Of a stretch of 18,871 nucleotides of DNA, positions 1 through 7,089 are shown in pieces; position 1 is the stretch's first letter, and each line of letters opens with the position of its first letter. Origin of the DNA: UBA11524 sp963617205 (lineage in GTDB: Bacteria; Bacillota; Clostridia; Christensenellales; Aristaeellaceae); the NCBI GenBank assembly GCA_963617205.1, contig CAVEOA010000035.1:1-18871 (forward strand), in the 5' to 3' direction. The notes under the pieces were generated by a model. The model did not search any database. It saw nothing but the letters and a program-made list of their open reading frames with translations, and was not told the DNA's origin. A program made the translations under genes and the position numbers.

Positions 1-456
1 TTCCAAAGGGCGACCGGAAAGCCCTTTGGTCGCTCCGCAGAGCGAAAAGCCTTCGACTTGGTTTCATTTCCATGGTTGATTTATGGCAAGCTAATCAAGG
101 AGGCTTTCCGGTCGCGGACTTCGTCCGATTTCTTTCTTGACCCCTTCGGCGGCACACTTGTCTTGATTTGCATAGGTGAGTTTGGGCAAACTAATGAAGA
201 TGCCGCATTACAAAACCGCTATGGAAATGAAGATTGCATGTCCGAAGGTTTCCAAAGGGCGACCGGAAAGCCCTTTGGTCGCTCCGCAGAGCGAAAAGCC
301 TTCGACTTGGTTTCATTTCCATGGTTGATTTATGGCAAGCTAATCAAGGAGGCTTTCCGGTCGCGGACTTCGTCCGATTTCTTTCTTGACCCCTTCGGCG
401 GCATACGGGGTTACATTCCCATAGTTGGCTTGTGGCAAGCTATCAAGGGGACTTTC
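1..456. repeat. Interspersed hairpin repeat block, left edge
   Basis: No credible gene lies between the window start and 635. The first 154 bases recur exactly at 250-403, so the block holds a perfect direct duplication with a 249-bp period, cut by the window edge. Each copy begins with a hairpin (arms CCAAAGGGC and GCCCTTTGG around a 9-nt loop, 3-29 and 252-278). A small hairpin CGCTC/GAGCG follows (31-44). Then comes an A-type module with a CGGAC/GTCCG hairpin ending in a CCCCTTCGG box. A truncated arm is visible near 441-455. The apparent 133-residue reading frame at 58-459 translates the duplication twice and is not a gene. From 457 to 551 I see nothing recognisable. Confidence 0.9.
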
Positions 457-551
457 TGAGTGCTCTCTTGAACCTGTTTTTTGTGTGCTTTTATGCGAGG
501 GAATGCGGAGGTGTTATATTGTAAATATTTCATGCACATTCGTCCGCTTGC

Positions 552-580
552 TTGACATCCATGGCCATTTGTAATACAAT
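552..580 (+). promoter_or_regulatory. Sigma-A type promoter of the SH3-repeat gene
   Basis: A perfect -35 box TTGACA (552-557) and a -10 box TACAAT (575-580) are separated by 17 bp. Transcription should begin near 587, giving a leader of about 50 nt before the ATG at 636. This is among the best promoter matches in the window and suggests steady, fairly strong expression. Confidence 0.8.
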
Positions 581-635
581 GTTAACAAACGAATTGTGCC
601 CTTTTGGGCTGCATGAAGCTTGAGGTGAGCCATTG

Positions 636-3359
636 ATGAAGCACGGTTGGCAACGGATGCGGTCATTCCTGGTCATGGTTCTTGTGCTGGCGCTTTGCGG
701 CATTGTGCCGGAGAGCGGCGCTGTGCTGCGGCTTGAAACCGCGCAGGCGGATACGACTGCGACGGCGGCGTACGGCATGGCCACGACGGATAATGTCGTT
801 GTGCGCAAGCAGCCCTCGACCAGCGCGAACTACTGGTTCCGCATCAATACGGGATTCGTCTGCGAAATTCTTGATACGGTTGTCAAGGATGACACGACCT
901 GGTATAAGGTCAACAGCACGAACCCGACCCCCAATGGCCGCACCTACATCGGCTATGTCCGCGCAACGTATTTCCGACCGCTGACGGCAGACGAAACGGC
1001 GAGCTACATTGCCGGCACGATGACGTCCGCACCCTCGGCGACGGCAACGCCTGCTGCAACCTCGTCCGCCGCGGATACCGTGGTCGGCACGGGCAAAATC
1101 ACGGCAAGCGGCACGAATCTGCGCGCGGAAGGAAGCATGTCCGGCAGTGTGCTCGGTACGCTCAACAGGGATACGGTGGTGTCGCTGCTGTCCATCCCGG
1201 ACGTCATTGACAGCAACCACTGGTATAAGGTGAGCTACAACGGGCAAATCGGCTATGTTCAGGCGAACTTCATCAGCGTGACGACCTCTGTGGTTACGGC
1301 CGTGCCGTCCACTGTGTATGGCACCGTCAAGCTGCTCTACAATACCGGCAACCTCCGCAACGCGCCCAATGGCGAAACGAAGGCGGTCTGGCAGGGGCTT
1401 GGCACAACGCTGACGGTTGCCGGTCTCTCGACGGACAAGGGCGGTTACACGTGGTATCCGGTGTATTACGGCACGAACAACACGGTTTATTATGTCCGCG
1501 CCGACATCGTTACGTATACCGCCGGCACGTCGCCCTCCTCCCCGACTGCGACGCCGCAGAGCAGCAGCACCTATGGCTATGTCATCACCACGCAGGCCAA
1601 CGTGAACCTGCGCCTCTCGCCCAGCGGCGAAACCATCGTGCAGGTGCCGCGCAACGTCGTGCTGCCCTGCATCGGCAATCCGGTCACCCCCACTGGAAGC
1701 AGCTACACGTGGTATTACGTCCGCTACAACAACATGGCAGGCTATCTGCGCGGCGACTGCGTCGTTGTGTGCGACCAGAACGGCTACTCGATCGGCACCG
1801 TGACCGCAACGCCTGCATCAACCGCCGCACCGACTGCCGCGCCGACTATTTCCGCCTATGTCAAGCTCGTCAAGACAAATGTCAACCTGCGCGCAACGCC
1901 TGCTGGCAGGACGCAGGGGCAGTACACCATCAACCTGATTCTGCCCGTCATCGGTTCGACCATCTCCTCGGGCAAATACAACTGGTATTATGTGCGCACG
2001 CCGGACGGCAAGACGGGCTATATGCGCAGCGACTGCGTCGTCCTGTGCGATGTCAGCGGCAATCCGTCAACGGACACGCCGTCAGTCACCACGTCCGCCG
2101 CGACGCCAACGCCAACGCCGGTAAGCGTCCTTTCCTCCTATGTCCAGACGACGCTTGATTACGTCAACCTCCGCAAGTCCGCCAGCCGCGATTCCACGTC
2201 CGTCGCGAAGGTTCGCACGGGCACCGTTCTGGCGTACAATTCGTCCACCACTTCCGGCACGTCCACCTGGTACCGCGTCGTGTACAACTCCTCCGAGGTC
2301 TGGATTCTCGGCAGCTGCGTCAAGGTCATGACGCAGGCGGAATACGAGGCTTATATCGCGGCGAATCCGTCCGTTGCAACGCCTCAGCCGAATGCGGCAC
2401 TCGGCACCGTCACGACGACGAAGGGCGGCGTCAACATCCGCGCAACCGCCAACGGCAGCAACATCCTCACCCGCGTGGATAAGGGCGTTCAGCTGTCCTA
2501 CTACGCCGAGAACATCAAGGCAGGCGGCTACACGTGGTACCGCATCCGCACCTCGTCCGGCGTGGATGGCTACATCCGCTCCGACATGGTGACGAAATCG
2601 TCGTCCGCCACGCCAACCGCGACGCCATCCGGCTCCACAACGCCTACGGAGGCGACCTACACGACGCTGCGCCTCGGCTCGACCGGTGACGCCGTCAAGA
2701 ACCTCGTGCAGGAGCTCATCAATCAGGGCTACTACACCGGCACCGTCACCAGCAGCTACACCAGCGCCGTGCGTGACGCGGTGATCGCGTTCCAGAAGGC
2801 GAAGAGCCTGACCGTCGACGGCATTGCCGGCAAGGAGACGCAGCACGCGCTCTTCGGCACCGTTGAACCCGGCACGGTGGATTACGCCGACCGCACCTTC
2901 ACCTTCTATCCGGCGGAAAAGATTGACTGGTTCACCGGCGGCATTCAGACGCTGTGGGCGAAGGGCGACAGCTACAAGGTCTACGATGTAAAGACAGGGC
3001 TTGTCTGGTGGGCGCGCCGCTGGTCCGGCTCGAATCACGCGGACGTTGAGCCGCTGACCGCTGCGGACACGGCGATCCTCTGCAAGATTTACGGTGTCAA
3101 CACGGCGCAGGAAATCTGGGACAACAACCTGTGGCAGCGCAGACCGTGCCTTGTGACCATCGGCACGAGGACATTCGCATGCTCGCTGTTCGGCATGCCG
3201 CACAACCCTGACGGCGACACGATTGCCGACAACGACATGACCGGTCAGATCTGCATCCACTTCACCAACTCCAAGGGGCATGAATCCGGCAAGGTGGACA
3301 CCTACCATCAGGAGGCCATTCAGTACGCCTACGAGCACTGCCCGGCAGGTCAGAAGTAA
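636..3359 (+). CDS. Secreted seven-SH3-repeat peptidoglycan-binding protein with novel C-terminal domain
   Basis: The 907-residue product starts with a signal peptide (basic start, hydrophobic core about residues 9-23, likely cleavage after ETAQA). Seven bacterial SH3 repeats follow at about 49-114, 150-215, 227-293, 312-378, 406-470, 501-563 and 589-653; each has an NLR-type motif, a W-Y-V core and a G-Y-(V/I/L/M)-R end. Thr/Pro/Ala/Ser-rich linkers separate them. A PG_binding_1 domain lies at about 677-740 (LRLGSTGDAV, AFQKAKSLTVDGIAG). Residues 745-907 form a separate domain rich in conserved-looking polar residues: H801, D803, H856, C873, H875, H882, D888, H891. SH3 and PG-binding domains are known cell-wall anchors, so the C-terminus is probably an exported enzyme or wall-acting module; its function is not established. 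I chose the ATG at 636 because GAGGTG (622-627) is 8 nt upstream; an in-frame TTG at 633 is the alternative. The gene is monocistronic, with its own promoter and terminator. Confidence 0.9.
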   Translation: MKHGWQRMRSFLVMVLVLALCGIVPESGAVLRLETAQADTTATAAYGMATTDNVVVRKQPSTSANYWFRINTGFVCEILDTVVKDDTTWYKVNSTNPTPNGRTYIGYVRATYFRPLTADETASYIAGTMTSAPSATATPAATSSAADTVVGTGKITASGTNLRAEGSMSGSVLGTLNRDTVVSLLSIPDVIDSNHWYKVSYNGQIGYVQANFISVTTSVVTAVPSTVYGTVKLLYNTGNLRNAPNGETKAVWQGLGTTLTVAGLSTDKGGYTWYPVYYGTNNTVYYVRADIVTYTAGTSPSSPTATPQSSSTYGYVITTQANVNLRLSPSGETIVQVPRNVVLPCIGNPVTPTGSSYTWYYVRYNNMAGYLRGDCVVVCDQNGYSIGTVTATPASTAAPTAAPTISAYVKLVKTNVNLRATPAGRTQGQYTINLILPVIGSTISSGKYNWYYVRTPDGKTGYMRSDCVVLCDVSGNPSTDTPSVTTSAATPTPTPVSVLSSYVQTTLDYVNLRKSASRDSTSVAKVRTGTVLAYNSSTTSGTSTWYRVVYNSSEVWILGSCVKVMTQAEYEAYIAANPSVATPQPNAALGTVTTTKGGVNIRATANGSNILTRVDKGVQLSYYAENIKAGGYTWYRIRTSSGVDGYIRSDMVTKSSSATPTATPSGSTTPTEATYTTLRLGSTGDAVKNLVQELINQGYYTGTVTSSYTSAVRDAVIAFQKAKSLTVDGIAGKETQHALFGTVEPGTVDYADRTFTFYPAEKIDWFTGGIQTLWAKGDSYKVYDVKTGLVWWARRWSGSNHADVEPLTAADTAILCKIYGVNTAQEIWDNNLWQRRPCLVTIGTRTFACSLFGMPHNPDGDTIADNDMTGQICIHFTNSKGHESGKVDTYHQEAIQYAYEHCPAGQK

Positions 3360-3364
3360 AATCA

Positions 3365-3410
3365 ACACCCCGCATCGCAGGAAGTATTCCACGATGCGGG
3401 GTGTGTTTTT
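3365..3410 (+). terminator. Intrinsic terminator after the SH3-repeat gene
   Basis: A perfect 13-bp stem (ACACCCCGCATCG at 3365-3377 with CGATGCGGGGTGT at 3392-3404) encloses a 14-nt loop and is followed by GTTTTT. It starts 6 nt after the stop codon. It is not part of the repeat family that begins just downstream. Confidence 0.93.
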
Positions 3411-3418
3411 GTCTGATA

Positions 3419-4158
3419 TTCAAGGGACTTTCCGGTCGCGGACTTCGTCCGATTTGTTTCTTGACCACCTCGGGCATACTTGGTTTCTTTCACATGGTTA
3501 AATTGTGGCAAACCGTTCAAGGGGGCTTTCCGGTCGCCCCCTTGACCCCTTCGGCAGCAAACTTGGTTTCTTCTACATGGTTGAGTTGTGGCAAACGAAA
3601 TAAAGAAGCCGCAATACAAATATACTACGGGAATGTGCATTGCGAAGGGGTTCGGGGGCGACCGCAAAGCCCCCCGAGATAGCTGCACAATAAATCTGAC
3701 ATGGAGATATGTACTGTGAAGGGATTGGGGAAAGCGTTCGTTTTCAAGGAGAACATTGAAAGCTATTCAAGGGGGCTTTCCGGTCGCCCCCTTGACCCCT
3801 TCGGCAGCATACTCGTATTGATTTGCATAGTTGAGCTGTGGCAAACTAAATAAAGAAGTCACATTACAAACCCACTATGGAGATGTGCATTGCGAAGGGG
3901 TTCGGGGGCGAGCGCAAAGCCCCCGAGATAGCTGCAACACAAATTTACTACGGGAATGTGCATTGCGAAGGGGTTCGGGGGCGACCGCAAAGCCCCCGAG
4001 GTAGCTGCAATACAAACCCACTATGGAGATGTGCATTGCGAAGGGGTTCGGATGAAAAACAGACGAAGTCTGCGAGCGCAAAGCCCCCGAGATAGCTGCA
4101 CAATAAATCTGACATGGAGATGTGCACTGTGAAGGGGATTGGGGGAGAATGCAAAGCC
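3419..4158. repeat. Interspersed hairpin repeat block, A and B modules
   Basis: The 750-bp gap between the terminator and the Hsp70-like gene is almost wholly repeats. A modules carry the hairpin CAAGGGGGC/GCCCCCTTG (3518-3544, 3768-3794) followed by a TTGACCCCTTCGGCAGCA box. One copy (from 3421) has the CGGAC/GTCCG hairpin (3439-3451) instead of the second arm. B modules end with a GCGAAGGGGTTC box and the hairpin CGGGGGC/GCCCCCG (3653-3676 with one extra C, 3903-3925, 3976-3998). A B variant at 4060-4072 has CAGAC/GTCTG, and a decayed copy ends the block. B copies are tandem, with starts at 3885, 3958 and 4031 (73-bp period). Short open frames here are repeat translations and I do not call them genes. 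Confidence 0.92.
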
Positions 4159-4166
4159 CATGAAAC

Positions 4167-6083
4167 TTATACCACCGCCATGCCCTTTTCTTCGGTCATT
4201 TGCAGAATCGCCTGATCAATGCATTTCCCAATCCTGTCGCCGAGCTCCTTCTGCATGGCGTCCTCGTTTGTCAGCGTTTCCTCCAGGATGCTTGCGATTC
4301 TCTGGCGGCTTTTGCCGGACCGCAGATGCTCCTCTTTGACCTGCTTCCGCAGCAATTTGGGCATTTTCCAGTGCTTCAGCATCGGACGGAGGAGCGTGTC
4401 CACCACGGATTCGCCGAAAAAAGCGATGATCAGCCCGATGATGAAGCCGATGACCAGCCCGAGCGGTCCGGATACAAGCAGCGCGACACCGCCGCCGCCG
4501 CAAAGCGCCGCCGTAATAACGCCCATGATGATGTTGAACAGCACGGAGACCAGCGGCATGTCCGTCATGCCCGGCATGGTCAGCACGCCCTGCATGGAGA
4601 GGCTGCCTGTCGGGATAGTGGCGCTGCGGATTTGCAGGCGCTGGATGTCTACACCATACTTGACGCACAGGTCGTTGAGGTCGTGCTGAACCTCCGTCAA
4701 TATGCCGTCCAGCCACGACGTTACGACTGTGGCGAGCTGCTCGCGCCATTTGTCCGTCTTGAGCAGCTCCTCGGCGCGGGGCTGGCATTTCGCCTCCATG
4801 TCGGCGAAGGTGTCCGTCTTGCCCTGCTGCCATGCGCGAAATTCCGGCAGAATCACCTGCTCGAGCAGCGCATCCGTCATCACGCCGGACAACGCTTCCG
4901 TCAGCTTCGGCATCGCCTGCGCCACGTGATTTTCAACGGCATCGCTCTCGACATACGATGCGACGTCTTCCTTCAGGCGCTTCAGCATCTCATCGATGTG
5001 TCCGGCGCATGATAGACCGCGTGCAATGTCGTATTCAGGGGACGTGGAATACTGGAACTGCGCGTTCGGGAACGTATCGCGGCAGAGCTGGCGGAAGAAC
5101 GCCATCCGTGACGCGCCGCCCGTCAGCAGGATGATTTTCGGCGGACGCTTTGATGTCACCTGCTGCGCCATCATCAGGCAGTTCATCAGGCGGCTGCGGA
5201 AGGATTCGCCGTTTAACAGCGATGACGGACGCTCGGAGAGATCCTCGATGACCGCATCGCTGATGGTGATGTCCAGAACATGCCGTCCTTCGCGGAAGAC
5301 GGTTTCCTGCTTCGTCAGCGCTTCGCCGTTGTTCAGGGTGAAGAAGCGCTCCTTCAGCCGCCGCGCAGACAGCATCAGGCGGTTTTTCCATGCCGGTTCG
5401 CTGTCAAGGACGCTGCGGATGACATCTGCCTCCTCCGCGCAGTGCTGCGAAATGGCACGCTCCAGCAGCAGCTCATCGAGGATGCCGCCGCCGACCTGCG
5501 TGCCCATCGTGCTGACGGCGTATTCCTGCCCGTCGCAGACGTACGCCAGATCCAGAGTAGAGGAGCCGAGGTCGATGACGAGCGCACAGTCCATCAGCAG
5601 GTGCCGGAGCTCATCCTGATCATCCGTCATGGCGGCGGAGAGAAACGCGGCGCGCGATTCCGACACGAGGTGGACGTTCGGCAGTCCGGCAGAGGTCAGC
5701 AGCGTGTGATAACGGTCGCGCACCTCCCTTGACCAGTCCGCAGGGCAGCCGACAACGAAGCTCGCGTCGCCGGAATCAAGCACATCGCGGATGGTCGTGT
5801 GGTCACGCAGCGCCGTCAGCACCCCCGCGGCAAAGGCGGTGATGGCGCGGTCGGCGTCGCCATTGCCGGTGCGGAAGGTGCGCTTGAAGCACACGCGCAG
5901 GTTCTCCGCCTGCGGATTGTCGCCCGCGAGCGACCCGATGACCGTCTTGTTATCAAAATCGGCAACGGCAGTCAGGAAGCTGCCGCGCCCGTGGACGGGA
6001 ATCACCACTGGCTCCAGCTGCTGGCTGGTATAGAGCGCGACGCAGCTTTCGCCGTCCCCCAAATCAAAGCCGAAGTAACGCAT
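4167..6083 (-). CDS. Hsp70-like ATPase with hydrophobic C-terminal segment
   Basis: The 638-residue protein has an actin-fold Hsp70 nucleotide-binding domain over about residues 1-362. Visible motifs are phosphate-1 FGFDLGDGES (4-13), a lysine (K67 in FKRTF) at the place of DnaK K70, the proline-switch-like GCPADW (112-117), phosphate-2 LVIDLGSSTLDLA (168-180, T176 aligning with DnaK T199), a GG turn VGGGILDEL (197-205) and the adenosine motif IILLTGGASRM (317-327). ATP binding and hydrolysis are therefore expected. The usual beta-sandwich substrate domain is not recognisable. Instead there is a helical region (about 365-480), a Gly-rich hydrophobic segment of one or two membrane-insertion lengths (about 511-556), a basic stretch and a charged helical tail. 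It starts at the ATG sharing one base (TAATG) with the upstream membrane gene; GGGAGG lies upstream, so the two are probably translationally coupled. It is not DnaK itself. Substrate and role are unknown. Confidence 0.88.
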   Translation of the reverse strand: MRYFGFDLGDGESCVALYTSQQLEPVVIPVHGRGSFLTAVADFDNKTVIGSLAGDNPQAENLRVCFKRTFRTGNGDADRAITAFAAGVLTALRDHTTIRDVLDSGDASFVVGCPADWSREVRDRYHTLLTSAGLPNVHLVSESRAAFLSAAMTDDQDELRHLLMDCALVIDLGSSTLDLAYVCDGQEYAVSTMGTQVGGGILDELLLERAISQHCAEEADVIRSVLDSEPAWKNRLMLSARRLKERFFTLNNGEALTKQETVFREGRHVLDITISDAVIEDLSERPSSLLNGESFRSRLMNCLMMAQQVTSKRPPKIILLTGGASRMAFFRQLCRDTFPNAQFQYSTSPEYDIARGLSCAGHIDEMLKRLKEDVASYVESDAVENHVAQAMPKLTEALSGVMTDALLEQVILPEFRAWQQGKTDTFADMEAKCQPRAEELLKTDKWREQLATVVTSWLDGILTEVQHDLNDLCVKYGVDIQRLQIRSATIPTGSLSMQGVLTMPGMTDMPLVSVLFNIIMGVITAALCGGGGVALLVSGPLGLVIGFIIGLIIAFFGESVVDTLLRPMLKHWKMPKLLRKQVKEEHLRSGKSRQRIASILEETLTNEDAMQKELGDRIGKCIDQAILQMTEEKGMAVV

Positions 6084-6898
6084 TATCGCATGCCTCCCTT
6101 CCCGTGGGACTGAAGCATCAGACCGCGGCGGAGCATGAGTCCGCTTTCCTTGGCGACAATCGCCGGATAGCGCTGCTGGTCAATGTCGCTGTCCATCACG
6201 TCAAAATACGCCGCCTTATCCGGCGCGTAGTCAACCGTCTGGCAGCCCATGCTGTTCAGGAGGCTCTGCGCGTTCGACAGCGGCCATGAAAGCGCGTTTT
6301 CCTGCTGCCTGCTGCCGCTCAGACGGGCATCCTGCATCATTTCGTACAGCGCGGCGTAGATTTCGCACGCCGTATCCTCGCTGACATTGACGCTTGCCAT
6401 GCTGTCCTGCGTGAACAGCGCTTCAATCGTCTGCGCATCCAGCGCGATGCGGCTGTCGGCCTCGAGAACAAGGCGGTGAATGTCGTTTTCCTCGGCGGTG
6501 ACAGTCACTTCCGGCTGACGCCTGAGCATGACCGCCGCGCATACGCCCGATACGCCCAGCGACAGCAGCTGCACCGCCGCGCACAGGACGAAACGCCCGA
6601 CCCAGCCGCTGTTTTCGCTTGAGATGGTTTGGGGCAGCGTAAGCCACAGCGCGAATGAACCGAGGCTCAGCACGATGGCGGCAATCAGCAGCAGGAGGCG
6701 CCCGGTGTCCTTTTCCTGCCGGACAGGCTGTGCATGCAGCACGTCCACGCAGGCAAGGGATTTCGCCTCGCGTGCATACAGCAGATGCAGCAGCTGCCTG
6801 CGCGTGCCGGCGGAGATGTTCGCCATGCGCGCTTGCTCGGCCTGATGGAGCTGTTCCTCTGCCTGACGGCGGATGATATCGGTGGAATTTATGCTCAT
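6083..6898 (-). CDS. Two-helix membrane protein with GrpE-like C-terminus (tentative)
   Basis: The 271-residue protein has a charged helical N-terminus (1-60), two hydrophobic segments (about 67-88 and 99-125) joined by a short loop, and a C-terminal half expected in the cytoplasm if the ends share a side. Residues about 203-263 follow the order of the GrpE beta domain: a helix ending in a short Gly turn (LLNSMGCQTVDY), a variable stretch with FDVMDSD, then PAIVAKESGLMLRRGLML, which resembles the GrpE ending I-V-x4-G-x2-L-x-R. GrpE is the nucleotide exchange factor of Hsp70 proteins, and this gene overlaps an Hsp70-like gene by one base. I infer a membrane-bound exchange factor; the family match is by eye only. 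I chose the ATG at 6898 because AAAGGA lies 10 nt upstream and the longer frame would run into the promoter. Confidence 0.75.
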   Translation of the reverse strand: MSINSTDIIRRQAEEQLHQAEQARMANISAGTRRQLLHLLYAREAKSLACVDVLHAQPVRQEKDTGRLLLLIAAIVLSLGSFALWLTLPQTISSENSGWVGRFVLCAAVQLLSLGVSGVCAAVMLRRQPEVTVTAEENDIHRLVLEADSRIALDAQTIEALFTQDSMASVNVSEDTACEIYAALYEMMQDARLSGSRQQENALSWPLSNAQSLLNSMGCQTVDYAPDKAAYFDVMDSDIDQQRYPAIVAKESGLMLRRGLMLQSHGKGGMR

Positions 6899-6949
6899 TG
6901 CTTCTATATCCTTTCGTCCGGTCGGGTTCGCTGTTGTTTGTTCTCCCAA

Positions 6950-6978
6950 AGTATACATCACCCGAAGCGGCGAATCAA
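6950..6978 (-). promoter_or_regulatory. Promoter of the membrane protein / Hsp70-like operon
   Basis: On the minus strand a -35 TTGATT (6978-6973) and a -10 TATACT (6955-6950) are separated by 17 bp. The leader would be about 45 nt to the ATG at 6898. The divergent MATE gene starts at 7090. I could not find a convincing promoter for it in the shared gap. Confidence 0.72.
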
Positions 6979-7089
6979 GCAAGATTTCCTTGAAACGCCT
7001 TTTGTTAACAGGAATTTCGCATTTGGCGGCGAATAGAACAAATGCTGAAAGAGCTTACAAGGCGATCAGCGAAAGGGAGGAGCCTGCCA

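Noticed and set aside
58..459. Open frame of 133 residues with an internal repeat
   Set aside because: It translates the 154-bp non-coding duplication twice, has no ribosome site and belongs to the intergenic repeat family.
2870..3359. Call of an L,D-transpeptidase (YkuD) domain
   Set aside because: The SHGC motif is missing and the order of His and Cys is only loosely similar, so I kept it as an unassigned domain.
2082..3392. Long minus-strand frame opposite the SH3-repeat gene
   Set aside because: It is an antisense shadow caused by high GC. The plus strand has recognisable domains, a promoter and a terminator.
3401..4154. Several overlapping frames of 60-110 residues on both strands
   Set aside because: All lie within the A/B repeat block, read the same hairpins in different frames and lack start signals.
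6899..6982. Longer start for the membrane GrpE-like protein
   Set aside because: The extra codons cover the promoter -10 box and lack a ribosome site, whereas the ATG at 6898 has AAAGGA upstream.
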